Source of the DNA: a virus | Virus record (IMG/VR): IMGVR_UViG_3300042560_001323 | Location: 1-64,000 of that record | Length of the DNA: 64,000 nucleotides | Strand: one strand, 5' to 3' | Shown: piece by piece, positions 50,701-59,386 of the stretch | How the letters are laid out: every line of letters starts with the position of its first letter | How positions within the stretch are numbered: the first letter of the stretch is position 1 | The notes under the pieces: generated by a model | Told to the model about the DNA's origin: nothing | Database searches by the model: none | Seen by the model: only the letters and a program-made list of their open reading frames with translations | Position numbers and translations under genes: made by a program

Positions 50701-53700
50701 CCAATCTTGCATTATAGTAAAATTCAGTAGTTCCAGAACCAATGCCATATCCAACACCGGGGCTTGTAATAGAAAGCCGTGTGACTGGATTCAAGCCGTG
50801 GTCAATTGTTGTATAAATTGTGTGGGCAGTTCCGGCACTATTTGAAATAATATTAGTAATGCCAATACCAATTGATTGTTCTAAGAATGTTTTCTGTAAT
50901 GTTTCTTTTGTGACCGAATATTGAGGTTCATCAACAATAACTTGCCCCAAAGGTTCCGATAGTGCAAAAGAAGTTGTTTCCTTTGGATCTGAAGATGGAT
51001 TGTTTCTATTCTTCTGGGGATATAGATTTTGAACAGGCTGTGAATAATTTAAAGAGGTAAATGGTGTAGTTACCGGGGCATTTGATGCATTAAGAACAAT
51101 TAGATAATAGATACCATCTTGAGTTCCGGGAACGTGTTTTTGGACTTCCTCCGCTCTATAAACATAGAATGTATTTTTATATTTCTTTCTAGTAAAATAT
51201 GGAGAAGAGGTATTTCTTGAGGAAGTATTGCTAGTAAATGTGCCAGGATTTGTTGCAAGCGCGACCGCAAATTGCTTGCGATCGGGAATTCCGATAACGG
51301 TAAATGAACCATTGAAACCAAGATTATCTAAGCCTATATTATTACTTGTACTCTTAATATTCTTGAGTTCAACATATGAACCGACAGAAAGATTATGAGC
51401 CAATTCTGATCTATAGGTTGCGGTTCCACCGCTCCAAACTGCATCGGCAATGAGTTTTTGATTTCTTAGTTGTAATGGAGTCGTTAGGGTGGTTGTAGTT
51501 GGATTAAACTGGGCAGCAATTTCCGCATCTGTCGCGCCAATCGTGCTGTTAGATTCTTGAATGACAAAGCCCTCGGTTGGCGGTCTTGCAACTGTTGTAG
51601 AGGAAGGAATAACATAGCGCAGTTTATAAATTGTATCCGCAAAACTGCGAGAATCTATTTTCCGGCTAAGGTAGGTTCGCTGCGTAATTCGCTGTGAGAG
51701 GCCACTGAGAGCCCCGTAGATGCCGTTCCCTGCCTCCACTGTAATATACCAGCCATTAGAGTCATATTGAATTGGGTGGCCGATATCGCCAGCATTTTTA
51801 TCTGAAACCCTACTAACAACCGATAAAGAGCCGCCACGATTATTAAGGGCAATTGCATTTCCGGCAATTGCATCGTTTAAGGTTTGGGCAAGTTTAATCT
51901 GTGTTAGATTAGCAGTGGTAATTGCATAATAAAGTTGATTTGGGGATGCACCATCTGGTAGTTGTGCATTGTCACTGATAACCCTTACAGATTCACCATT
52001 TAAGAGAGTGTGATTTTGAGTTAGGGATAAAACATTAAAACTTACACTGTTTATACCAACATTACTTCTACCGACAGTGAATAACTTTTCAGAAGAACTT
52101 GTACTATTGGGTAGAACAACTCTTGCTGTATATTCTGTTGAGTTAATAACAGCTTTAAGTTGTTCATTGCGCCTTGCTCCAACTTTGTAACCTTCAATAA
52201 CTGAATCTGGCGGTGAAGATTGCGCCGTTCTATTATAGAAATAAAGATGAGTTGATAGACCAACTGCTAGTGTAGTAGCTACATCAATTGCCTCATATGT
52301 AACGGTGGTCTCTTCAATGTCAAGCTCTTTTGGTGGGATAACGTGGGTTATATAACCAGCATCGTCACGAATGAATGCATCATTTCTATACCCCCGAGCA
52401 ACAAGAGCCTTTGCCCCAAAGTTAGAGTTGGAAGCATTAATGGATTGGTCTGCACCACTTTCAGTTAAGAACTGATTGGCATAACCAATTGCAAATACTG
52501 AAACTACCTGTATATAGCCATCATTACTTGCCTTAACGTGGAAGTTCTCATAAGATGGTTTATACCGTGCCCGACTATCAGTTGGAATATTTTCGTTGCC
52601 CGTTGCAGTATTATCTTCAAATATACCGGAAGTTGAATTATACTTTACAAATGCTTTTGGATCTTTCTGTAGACCAATACCTGTATATTGTGCAACAACA
52701 ACTGACCTAAATCCAGTTGTCTTAGAACCATCATTATGAAGACTGTTTCGGCCCCATACAGTTTTACTGGCAAGATTAAAAAGATACGGTGAAGATGATG
52801 AAACAGTATCTACTGAAATATTAAGAGTGGCATTTGTTACAGTCGGGGCAGCAATTATCGGCGGGGTTGCTACTTCATAAACAACTTGAGTTGGACTGAT
52901 AACTCGCTTGACTACATACTGGCCGTCATAGCCGCCAGCAGGAATACCCTCAATTCGGATTGGGGTATCAACATCAAGTTCAGTAATGGCTTGAGCTAGA
53001 GTTACAGTAATAGAAATCGTTGGAGTTATACCATCGCCAGCTCTAATTGCCGAAATGCTTACCTCTCTACCTCTAGAACCTACAATACGGTATTCATCAA
53101 GTCTAGGTTGAATATCAATAGAAGCTGAAGGATAGTCTGGTTGAATTTCTCTACCAGAGGATGCACCAAATGCAAGACCAATCTTTTCATAATACATCTG
53201 AAGGTCAGTTCTAGATGTTGTATAAGATTGGAATGTATCATTAATAACTACTGGATTGGCACCATCGGCATTTTCGTGATTAGTTAGTTTATGCTGTGAG
53301 AATAATGGAGCATACCTATTAGAAGTGTAATCTTTATATACGGTTACATCGGGGTCTTCAATTGTGATTTCATTGAAGAAGTTTTGTCCAGTAAGAAGGA
53401 AGATTGCCGCCCTTTCAATTGAATCATTTTCAGGATTAGGAATATAATCTGGAATGATAATCGTCTTACGATAATCTTCGCCAATAATACTGACACCACG
53501 GGGCAAGAAAATACCACCGTGAATTGAGTTTAATTTGTATAGGGCATTATTGTTGGTGGTAATATCAAAATTTGTATTACTATCCCATTGTGTAAAATCA
53601 CTTGAGGTTGTTCCGTCTCTTAGCCTAAAGTTGTTTGCTCCATCTGGAATCCAACCTGGGCGGTTTGTTACTCTGTGGATACCAGGAGAAAGAATGATTG

Positions 53701-53908
53701 TGCAACGGGCAAAACGGTCATTGTTTGGGCCAACTTGGTATGAAAATCTTACTGCTTCTGCAATAGCCCGGTTTAGATTATAAAACGGGCGAGTTGGCGA
53801 ATTGCCACGATTATCAATAGTGTCTGTAGAGTCTATTGAATCTGGGTTTACATATAAACATCTTCCAGTTGTATTTGAAAGCAGTTGGCTAAGTCTTGAT
53901 AACCCCAT
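47777..53908 (-). CDS. giant virion structural protein, 2043 aa
   Basis: The N-terminus (MGLSRLSQLLSNTTGRCLYV, then RPFYNLNRAIAEAVRFSYQ and IILSPGIHRV) is that of a large structural protein conserved in T4-like cyanophages. It is followed by long beta-rich, Gly/Ser/Thr repeats (VGISS/ITTT-type) and a C-terminal part (about 1930-2043) that may be a fibre tip. Probably a tail-fibre or baseplate-associated protein for host contact. Confidence 0.8.
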   Translation of the reverse strand: MGLSRLSQLLSNTTGRCLYVNPDSIDSTDTIDNRGNSPTRPFYNLNRAIAEAVRFSYQVGPNNDRFARCTIILSPGIHRVTNRPGWIPDGANNFRLRDGTTSSDFTQWDSNTNFDITTNNNALYKLNSIHGGIFLPRGVSIIGEDYRKTIIIPDYIPNPENDSIERAAIFLLTGQNFFNEITIEDPDVTVYKDYTSNRYAPLFSQHKLTNHENADGANPVVINDTFQSYTTSRTDLQMYYEKIGLAFGASSGREIQPDYPSASIDIQPRLDEYRIVGSRGREVSISAIRAGDGITPTISITVTLAQAITELDVDTPIRIEGIPAGGYDGQYVVKRVISPTQVVYEVATPPIIAAPTVTNATLNISVDTVSSSSPYLFNLASKTVWGRNSLHNDGSKTTGFRSVVVAQYTGIGLQKDPKAFVKYNSTSGIFEDNTATGNENIPTDSRARYKPSYENFHVKASNDGYIQVVSVFAIGYANQFLTESGADQSINASNSNFGAKALVARGYRNDAFIRDDAGYITHVIPPKELDIEETTVTYEAIDVATTLAVGLSTHLYFYNRTAQSSPPDSVIEGYKVGARRNEQLKAVINSTEYTARVVLPNSTSSSEKLFTVGRSNVGINSVSFNVLSLTQNHTLLNGESVRVISDNAQLPDGASPNQLYYAITTANLTQIKLAQTLNDAIAGNAIALNNRGGSLSVVSRVSDKNAGDIGHPIQYDSNGWYITVEAGNGIYGALSGLSQRITQRTYLSRKIDSRSFADTIYKLRYVIPSSTTVARPPTEGFVIQESNSTIGATDAEIAAQFNPTTTTLTTPLQLRNQKLIADAVWSGGTATYRSELAHNLSVGSYVELKNIKSTSNNIGLDNLGFNGSFTVIGIPDRKQFAVALATNPGTFTSNTSSRNTSSPYFTRKKYKNTFYVYRAEEVQKHVPGTQDGIYYLIVLNASNAPVTTPFTSLNYSQPVQNLYPQKNRNNPSSDPKETTSFALSEPLGQVIVDEPQYSVTKETLQKTFLEQSIGIGITNIISNSAGTAHTIYTTIDHGLNPVTRLSITSPGVGYGIGSGTTEFYYNARLVNSVSSGENATAHVTVTSAGSISGISIMDGGSNYAVGDRLNVVGIATTTGHTVGIVSVVSTYNHIGESLKVSKTLDAYNTSYRITGISSSKSINVASASSIFPSFVSGIGSTATAQGYAELTGRTIGISSLVYGPGTGIATVTTINPHGLFVDSKFLFGGFTSSVLNNTFTVASVVGLNTITISTGTTNVNVSYVGTPYIFRQGASSNGGTITKAKENLGGRMVTNYAGITTTLSASLNSTSTTASILNALNAGLKLGDYLLVDEEIIRISTTVANDTVTVFRGMFGTRSNSHLSGAYVSKILPIPIELRRNSLTRASAQTFEYTGYGSGNYSSALPDRQDRTLSPQEELISQSTKEDGGIVVFQGMNANGNFFIGNKKVNSALGVEELFDVPIPSVTGEDPATNNSDTGFNVLNTTDAIISRSLFVEGGSNKDLISQFDGPVVLNNKVISNSPKGIEALSLFLQGTSNTPRQYTVGDSIPTLAGSPGDVQYNANPLSGGFLGWVFTSNNRWEKFGRIGNYGSSVEPVVGVSSNGSFVGLSTLIDFKTTGIVLTSSFDSSSGITTLNFAGASPLGNSVGVSTGSNTFVGMATQFNFAGTSNISISGTPPVSGIVTINVGISSSAPIIARSFIKAGVTTTNFLKAGGADAALTSSDVTTALGFTPANSASIIGDPASGNSVILDSLVPFNGVTTVFNLLLNGSPYVPFGSSANLIVSLGGITQKPGTDFYINQNSGINTSSITFTSAPAAGLSHFIVALGGQSSLLGNTSWNAKGDLAVGITDNNASILGIGTTGYILTVDPTAATGVSWKPSLISLPTISLGGVFPSSFTQFSNIPTWANEITILFNDISLPDDGHFQIFAQPTIGTSIHKSNSTYISVGVTAGKVTRTDSLVFFLGNAGNSITGQVTLKKLISTSNDHIWIANGTFIYETNIDVIGFTGGRLQTSANFPVTRIFLGNTGSTVFNSGNVTVHYH

Positions 53909-53937
53909 TCTTAATCCACAAATAATACCTTATGGAT

Positions 53938-53944
53938 TATTTAG
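53938..53944 (-). promoter_or_regulatory. T4-like late promoter motif
   Basis: CTAAATA on the minus strand, 30 bases before the ATG of the giant structural gene. Confidence 0.5.
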
Positions 53945-54022
53945 GCTGAGTTTATTATTTTAATTTAGTAATGCTTAAGAGTAAACAACTTGCGGCAAAA
54001 ACTTCCAGTAGAGATGAAGTTG

Positions 54023-54301
54023 TCATTCTACTGGAAGTTCTTCGGGGTTTTTAATGTTTAGTTCAAACAGAAGTGGATGAGCTTCTTCTGAAATCAAATA
54101 GTCAGACCACTTTAACATTTGTTCAGATTTTATTCCAATCTTTTGATTTGCTTCCGTAAAGATTGTTGGGTCGCTTTTTGCAATTTCAGGAAGAATATCA
54201 AAGGAAAAGGGAATTCCTTCAATGCAATACACCTTTACTAACTCATTTGGAGTTTTTGGAGCAATAAACCACCGGTAACAAGTTGTTATGGAATATTGCA
54301 T
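54023..54301 (-). CDS. hypothetical protein, 92 aa
   Basis: MQYSITTCYRWFIAPKTPNE to NIKNPEELPVE. Preceded by a late motif and AAGGAGG further upstream. Not recognised. Confidence 0.55.
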   Translation of the reverse strand: MQYSITTCYRWFIAPKTPNELVKVYCIEGIPFSFDILPEIAKSDPTIFTEANQKIGIKSEQMLKWSDYLISEEAHPLLFELNIKNPEELPVE

Positions 54302-54322
54302 TTTTGATGCTGCGGCTGATAC

Positions 54323-54329
54323 TATTTAG
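54323..54329 (-). promoter_or_regulatory. T4-like late promoter motif
   Basis: CTAAATA on the minus strand, 22 bases before the ATG of 54023-54301. Confidence 0.5.
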
Positions 54330-54357
54330 CCTCCTTAACATATTTAAGCCGATAAAA

Positions 54358-54870
54358 TCACCTAGGAAGTTCAAACGGTGAAACCGTAATGCGGTTTTCT
54401 TCGTAAACTACTGCAGGTTCACCACCAGTGGGATTTACACAGAGAACCCAAGTTGCATCTGTACTTGTGGGAGAATATAGTTGATTCGGGTCAGCCTGTG
54501 GAATCACAAATTGACCAGGGATATTTGGGGGATTCTCAATCTTCTGGGGATTAGTATATTGAGTGGCATAAGGAATTCCATATCCAAAGGACTTACAGAG
54601 AAGTTTTCTTTCACCAGTTCCAGGAACCATAACATATGTGTATGTTACAAACTTTGCTCTATCACGAAGTTCAAGAATACGCTTAAGATTTTTGCGTTCA
54701 GTAAATTGTGTAATGGCTGGCATACCTGTTTGTGCTGTTGCTTCTTTGCCCATTTGTTCTTGTTGCTCCCGTTGAATGTCATCGCTAGAATAACGAGTTT
54801 GAATGCAGCCAGTCAAAGACAAACCGCAGAACAGAACTGCCGGAATCAGAAGTGCTTTAGAGAATTTCAT
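54358..54870 (-). CDS. lipoprotein, 170 aa
   Basis: Signal peptide MKFSKALLIPAVLFCGLSLT ending in the lipobox LTGC, so predicted lipid-anchored. The mature part has conserved-looking LLCKSFGYGIPYATQY. Start overlaps the stop of the membrane protein upstream (ATGA). The pair could be a spanin-like lysis unit, but the lipoprotein is long for an o-spanin. Confidence 0.65.
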   Translation of the reverse strand: MKFSKALLIPAVLFCGLSLTGCIQTRYSSDDIQREQQEQMGKEATAQTGMPAITQFTERKNLKRILELRDRAKFVTYTYVMVPGTGERKLLCKSFGYGIPYATQYTNPQKIENPPNIPGQFVIPQADPNQLYSPTSTDATWVLCVNPTGGEPAVVYEENRITVSPFELPR

Positions 54871-55175
54871 TGGTTAAGAGAAAAAATAAAGGAACGAAGG
54901 TCGAATGGAAGAAGATTAGAAGGAACTTGAGCGGCAGTTTGACGAATTACACTAGCAAGTGCCTCTTTTGTTGCTGGGTCTTTTTCTTTCAAGTATTCAA
55001 TTTGTTGTCTTTGAAGGTCAATAATAGTTCCCCGAACGTGTGATTCGGATTGAACATAAGTGTCACGACGAATCTGCTCATACTTAGGAGCAAAGACTGA
55101 ACGAAAGATTACATCGTGATATGCACCGGCCCAAGTGAGACCTAGAAGTGCTACAATGGGAAGAATGAATGGCAT
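54867..55175 (-). CDS. membrane-anchored helical protein, 102 aa
   Basis: N-terminal membrane segment (MPFILPIVALLGLTWAGAYH), then a long charged helix (TIIDLQRQQIEYLKEKDPAT). Topology like an i-spanin and coupled to a lipoprotein gene. Hypothesis only. Confidence 0.55.
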   Translation of the reverse strand: MPFILPIVALLGLTWAGAYHDVIFRSVFAPKYEQIRRDTYVQSESHVRGTIIDLQRQQIEYLKEKDPATKEALASVIRQTAAQVPSNLLPFDLRSFIFSLNQ

Positions 55176-55194
55176 AATTTTGTTGAAGGGTGAT

Positions 55195-55201
55195 TATTTA
55201 T
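55195..55201 (-). promoter_or_regulatory. T4-like late promoter motif
   Basis: ATAAATA on the minus strand, part of GATAAATAATCACCC; the following ATCACCCTTC also occurs at 56000-56023. Lies 20 bases before the ATG at 55175. Confidence 0.55.
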
Positions 55202-55623
55202 CAATCGTGATCAAATCTACTAATAGAAAAACCTTCCCTAGTAGCAACAACTCTTACGTGGTCTCCAAACATGGCAAGCATTACGTCTTCCATTCCCGAT
55301 GATACCATAAGTCGTTCAACTTCCCTATACTCTGAAAATACGCATACATCTTCGTTCTCTCCATCATAACCCCCATAACTAATAAGATCCAAGTCATCGC
55401 CAGTAGCATTCGTAAATACAACTTCAGTTAGAGCAAAATAGCAAGTGTTACCATCGTTAAAGTAGGGAGTATATTGCTCCCAAACAATTGCTTTAAGTTC
55501 TGAATTTTCTTCAAACAATTTTGTAATTACTGCTTTAAACTCTTTTTTTAGTTTTTCTTGAACTGATTGTCTGTATTCAGTAAAAGACTTAATAATCTCA
55601 TTCATATCATCAATGTAAGTCAT
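55201..55623 (-). CDS. hypothetical protein, 140 aa
   Basis: MTYIDDMNEIIKSFTEYRQS to FSISRFDHD. GGAGG before the ATG at 55623 decides the start over 55698. Acidic alpha/beta. Not recognised. Confidence 0.6.
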   Translation of the reverse strand: MTYIDDMNEIIKSFTEYRQSVQEKLKKEFKAVITKLFEENSELKAIVWEQYTPYFNDGNTCYFALTEVVFTNATGDDLDLISYGGYDGENEDVCVFSEYREVERLMVSSGMEDVMLAMFGDHVRVVATREGFSISRFDHD

Positions 55624-55990
55624 TATTAATCCTCCAATGGAATAAATTTTTTGTTTTGTTGTTAAATTTTTTGGCTGTTCCTGACATCCAAGGTTCAATC
55701 GTCATACAGTTGAGATATTTTTCAACCGTGGGAATAAATCCTAAATCCTGCAGAATATGGTCTTCTGCAACGTCTCGGGGAGAATATTCAATACCACTTG
55801 AATTTGTTCGCGTTCTTCCAAACAATTGTTCCACAAGAAAGCAACCAAAAGAAGAATGTAGAATAGCTCTATGTCTCACATCAGCTAAACAAGCCTTTGT
55901 GGAGTCAATGAAATCATCAATGTCCGCATAATCATTTGGTGAACCTCCATATTTTTTTGCGTGAATTCTTCCGTGAAGAAAGGGCTTCAT
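55610..55990 (-). CDS. DUF6915-like protein, 126 aa
   Basis: HGRIHAKKYGGSPNDYADID, FIDSTKACLADVRHRAILHS, SFGCFLVEQLFG and VAEDHILQDLGFIPTVEKYL match the DUF6915 pattern found in phages and bacteria. His- and Asp-rich, possibly enzymatic. Activity unknown. Confidence 0.7.
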   Translation of the reverse strand: MKPFLHGRIHAKKYGGSPNDYADIDDFIDSTKACLADVRHRAILHSSFGCFLVEQLFGRTRTNSSGIEYSPRDVAEDHILQDLGFIPTVEKYLNCMTIEPWMSGTAKKFNNKTKNLFHWRINNDLH

Positions 55991-56021
55991 AGTATTTTTA
56001 AGTCATTTTACAGAAGGGTGA

Positions 56022-56456
56022 TTATTTAGTAGTCTGAGAGGCTTTAGCACTCTCCACAACTTGCCTTAGCCGAAACCTAGTTGCGCGGTCTGGTAGTTTA
56101 TCTCCATATGCTTGCTCACATTCTTTCTCGTGATTAAGAAAATTAACTAGTAATTCCCACCTTTCTGTGTGTGGTTCTAAAAAGATAAGCTCATTAATGG
56201 CGGCTTCTATGTAGTAAGGCTTATAGTAATCTCCATATGCGTATGGAAAATTGCCAACCCAAAGACTCAATCCACCCAGACGTATTCTATAATCACTTTC
56301 AATGACAAGCTCGGTATTCGGATCATCTAGAAGTTGATTTATTTTTTTAGACAATGCTTTAGAAGTTTCATAGTTGCTAATATACACATAAGGATTGATC
56401 CAGTATAAAAATTTCTGCAATTTGCTGGATTTGATTGTGATGTCAGAGATTTTCAT
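56022..56456 (-). CDS. hypothetical protein, 144 aa
   Basis: MKISDITIKSSKLQKFLYWI to VESAKASQTTK. TAATG-type overlap with the next gene. Not recognised. Confidence 0.55.
   Translation of the reverse strand: MKISDITIKSSKLQKFLYWINPYVYISNYETSKALSKKINQLLDDPNTELVIESDYRIRLGGLSLWVGNFPYAYGDYYKPYYIEAAINELIFLEPHTERWELLVNFLNHEKECEQAYGDKLPDRATRFRLRQVVESAKASQTTK
56023..56029 (-). promoter_or_regulatory. T4-like late promoter motif
   Basis: CTAAATA on the minus strand within CTAAATAATCACCCTTC, 33 bases before the ATG at 55990. Confidence 0.55.
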
Positions 56457-56686
56457 TAGAGTCCCAGTAGGTATGCAAGAGCTGTTTTAGTTTTTATAGT
56501 GGTAGACTCATAATATACAAGTCTCTCAATAAGTTGTTCTTGGTCTGCCACATATGCTCCACCGTGATTTGTCATTTTTAGATAGCGGGTTCCATCTGAT
56601 TTTTCCATTACCCAGGCCGTTCCATCACATTCCCATTCGTGCCATAGAACGGGAAATGTGAAGATGATTTTATCTTCTTCGTTCAT
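56456..56686 (-). CDS. hypothetical protein, 76 aa
   Basis: MNEEDKIIFTFPVLWHEWEC to IKTKTALAYLLGL. Soluble, Trp-rich first half. Not recognised. Confidence 0.55.
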   Translation of the reverse strand: MNEEDKIIFTFPVLWHEWECDGTAWVMEKSDGTRYLKMTNHGGAYVADQEQLIERLVYYESTTIKTKTALAYLLGL

Positions 56687-56922
56687 AAGGTTTCTAGGGC
56701 TCGGCGAAGGATGTGTCGGGCTTCAGATGTTGCAATGTTGTCACCGCGAAGGATAGCATCATCAAGAGCCTTAATGGCTTTTCCCCTAAGTGTCACATCA
56801 TAATTTTCCAAAATGTCCTTTGCTTCATTAAACAGAATATCGGCATCGTGTTCAGGATGAACAATCGAATATTCTTGAATTCTTGAAGCCATTTTCCAGC
56901 AGAGCTTAAAGAGTGAATTCAT
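56683..56922 (-). CDS. hypothetical protein, 79 aa
   Basis: MNSLFKLCWKMASRIQEYSI to ARHILRRALETL, all-helical. ATGA-coupled. Not recognised. Confidence 0.55.
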   Translation of the reverse strand: MNSLFKLCWKMASRIQEYSIVHPEHDADILFNEAKDILENYDVTLRGKAIKALDDAILRGDNIATSEARHILRRALETL

Positions 56923-56953
56923 CGGTGGTTGTTCAAGACTCTTATAGAATACA

Positions 56954-56979
56954 CGAAATCCCCCAAAAGGGGGAAATCG
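56954..56979 (-). terminator. hairpin terminator after the NAMPT gene
   Basis: CGATTTCCCCC-TTTT-GGGGGATTTCG, a perfect stem with no long T run, 10-35 bases after the NAMPT stop. Confidence 0.6.
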
Positions 56980-56988
56980 TGTGCCGCT

Positions 56989-59304
56989 TCAGAAAGTGAC
57001 CCTGTTCCTGACGGTTTCAAAGTCTACAAGATTGTGTAACTGTCCATTTTCAAAGACAGTTTGAAGAGCAATCGGATAATCCAATGCACCTTCAACATCT
57101 GTTACAAAACCATTTTCTGTCTTATAAAGGGTTACACGACCTTTCTTGGATTCCTTACCGAAATCTGTGATTGGTTGCTTGTAAACATCTCGCCATTCAC
57201 CATTGACTCTTGCGGCAGAACATTTCATTGCAAACTTTAAGGTATCCCTATCAACTTGCTGAAGAAGTCCACCGCCTTGACCGAAGGTGATATTATCTGC
57301 CGAGAATCCTGCCGTGGTTGCACGATAGAGAATTCGGTCAATTGTTGCCTGGTTAATGCCATCACCTTGAATAACACTAACATTGTTAAGAACTTTATAG
57401 CCCTTATCGTTGATGGTATGCCCAAAGTGTTCGTCAAGAATTTGTAGGCATTCGGTTACAACTTGTGGGGGATGACCAGAGTTTCCGGTAACCATTATAC
57501 ATCTATTTCTCTTAACCAAAATCATTCCGGTTGGAACTTTTACGCAATGCACTGTTCCCTTATACATTACTTTAGTTTTGGAAATAGATTGTCCGCCAAC
57601 AAAAGGATTATCTAGAATATGGGCAGTATAGACATCGGAAAAATATTCTTTTCTTTTATCTTCTGATTTTGAAATTAGTATTCCTTTTCCGGCGGAAATT
57701 GCTATATACTCAACAATATCAATGTTTTCTTTGACCGTGGTATCATATTTAAATCTACCTCCATCCCTAATAGTTGAATCCCAGTGCTTTAATTCTTCAA
57801 TAAATTGTTCACACCAAAGACTATCTAAGTTTGAGATATCTACCCAGTTAAAAGTTTTTGAAATAACTTCATTCGAGTTAACCGGAATTCTAATGCAAAT
57901 TGTAGATTGACCTCCTCTAGAATTTAGATAATAAATTTTATACTCGTATTCTAAATGATTGAGAATGGTTAACAGTCTATCGTGCTTTCTTTCTTTTTGA
58001 AAGTTGAACTCAATTATAATTGAAGAAGAATTAACCTTTTTAATACAACCATCAGCTTGCAGGGCGATTAAAAATCGTTCGTGCCAAGTCAATTGTTTAC
58101 CGTTTGTTTGAGATTTTGCCGCCCTTATTTTCTTATACTGATAATTGTTTTGTTTATACTCGGAAGCCTCTTTAATTTGTATTCCCCTTTCAGGATTAAT
58201 ATAAACCATTCTATGATTTGGTGTAACTAATAAATCTACTTTTCCGTGAAAATCACGAAATTCATACATTTCACCTTCATAAGGCTGATTTATGATTTCT
58301 AATGGCTTAACAAATTCGTAAGTTTGGTCTTCTTTTACTTGTGCAACTAAATCTTGATCAGTTAATTCGGTAAAAAACTTCCAACCCGATGGGGTTAAAA
58401 TTTGACTCTTACTATCCAGGCAATCTGGTCGAATTCCGATGACTGCACCAGAATTGATAACTTCATCTTTCAACTCTGTTCCCCAGAGTTTACTACAGGC
58501 ATCATAGATGTTGTAACTATCACTAACAGCGGCTAGAACTGCTCCAGGTTTACCGAAGAGTTTTAGCATATTGCGAAAAGCCTCAACCTCGTTTTCTCTA
58601 CCCCAAGATGTAACAGTGCTATGTTCCATAGCGGGAATAGAGAGCCCCGCCATCTTGGCATCATAATACCTTCTTGCATAGAGAAGGGCTGCTACGGTAT
58701 CAGTTCCTTTGAAGTTGACAAGATGGGCTGCTCCACCAATGCCAGCAGATTCATAAGAAGAGACTCCTCTCGATCCAAAATCGTGTAACTTGAAGTCAAT
58801 AAGTTCTGGAGTTCCCGTTTTATGAAGATACTCCAAGATAATTTTCTTACTTGTGTAAGAATTCGTACAGACTGTCGTTGGATACCATACCGCTCGTTGC
58901 AATGCCGCCTCCAAGAAAGAACTTAACCACCAGCACTTGGGGTTAGTTGGTTCAATCGTAACAAGAACATTCTTCGTTGGAACAACTGTTCCTTCTGGAA
59001 CTGCCTTGATTATAACTGGAAGCCAGCCATTATGCTCTTTGAGAATGTATTCCCAAAGTTCACGGTAGAATGGCTCACCGTGAGCAGTGATAATCTCGTC
59101 TGCAACATCAATGTCTTCTTGTGTGATTGGCTTAGACATATATTCCATGAGGAACATCTGTAAACCAAAGAACACAGTTTCATCCCATTTACCACCTCTA
59201 CTCTCAATGTAAGAGTAGACGCTTTCAGTTCCAGGAGGATACTGATAAGGTTGGGAATACTTGTAGGAATCAGCGTTGAGCAGAAGATTTTTAAAAAGGT
59301 CCAT
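56989..59304 (-). CDS. nampt: nicotinamide phosphoribosyltransferase with intein, 771 aa (457 after splicing)
   Basis: Makes NMN from nicotinamide and PRPP. The spliced protein has normal NAMPT length, with FGSRGVSSYESAGIGGAAHL, MAGLSIPAMEHSTVTSWG (catalytic His near 228) and, after splicing, GIRPD-SGHPPQVVTECL, the phosphate-binding RPDSG motif. The intein (residues 295-608) lies between that Asp and Ser, so no activity is expected before splicing. Strong AAGGAG and a special hairpin precede the start. With the NMN adenylyltransferase gene it completes nicotinamide to NAD+. Confidence 0.9.
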   Translation of the reverse strand: MDLFKNLLLNADSYKYSQPYQYPPGTESVYSYIESRGGKWDETVFFGLQMFLMEYMSKPITQEDIDVADEIITAHGEPFYRELWEYILKEHNGWLPVIIKAVPEGTVVPTKNVLVTIEPTNPKCWWLSSFLEAALQRAVWYPTTVCTNSYTSKKIILEYLHKTGTPELIDFKLHDFGSRGVSSYESAGIGGAAHLVNFKGTDTVAALLYARRYYDAKMAGLSIPAMEHSTVTSWGRENEVEAFRNMLKLFGKPGAVLAAVSDSYNIYDACSKLWGTELKDEVINSGAVIGIRPDCLDSKSQILTPSGWKFFTELTDQDLVAQVKEDQTYEFVKPLEIINQPYEGEMYEFRDFHGKVDLLVTPNHRMVYINPERGIQIKEASEYKQNNYQYKKIRAAKSQTNGKQLTWHERFLIALQADGCIKKVNSSSIIIEFNFQKERKHDRLLTILNHLEYEYKIYYLNSRGGQSTICIRIPVNSNEVISKTFNWVDISNLDSLWCEQFIEELKHWDSTIRDGGRFKYDTTVKENIDIVEYIAISAGKGILISKSEDKRKEYFSDVYTAHILDNPFVGGQSISKTKVMYKGTVHCVKVPTGMILVKRNRCIMVTGNSGHPPQVVTECLQILDEHFGHTINDKGYKVLNNVSVIQGDGINQATIDRILYRATTAGFSADNITFGQGGGLLQQVDRDTLKFAMKCSAARVNGEWRDVYKQPITDFGKESKKGRVTLYKTENGFVTDVEGALDYPIALQTVFENGQLHNLVDFETVRNRVTF
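57481..58422 (-). mobile_element. intein with LAGLIDADG-type endonuclease region
   Basis: 314 codons. Starts with Cys (CLDSKSQILTPSGWKFF), has block-B-like LLVTPNHRMVY, an endonuclease motif FLIALQADGCIK (about residues 411-422) and a weaker second one (EYIAISAGKGILI), and ends VTGN with Ser as first extein residue. Splicing residues are all present, so it is probably active. It inserts in the most conserved codons of the host gene. Confidence 0.9.
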
Positions 59305-59337
59305 TTTAAACTCCTTAAAATGTAGTATGTATTTGTG

Positions 59338-59356
59338 CCTCCCGTCTATCGGGAGG
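59338..59356 (-). promoter_or_regulatory. leader hairpin before NAMPT
   Basis: CCTCCCG-ATAGA-CGGGAGG on the minus strand, 7-bp stem and 5-nt loop, 19 bases, followed after about 18 bases by AAGGAG and the ATG. Its twin is at 63012-63030. Confidence 0.6.
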
Positions 59357-59386
59357 ACTTTTGTGTTTTATAGTCTTTACACCTGA

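Noticed and set aside
54358-55175. Firm call of a two-component spanin
   Set aside because: Topology and overlap fit, but the lipoprotein is long and there is no lysin or holin next to it; kept only as a possibility.
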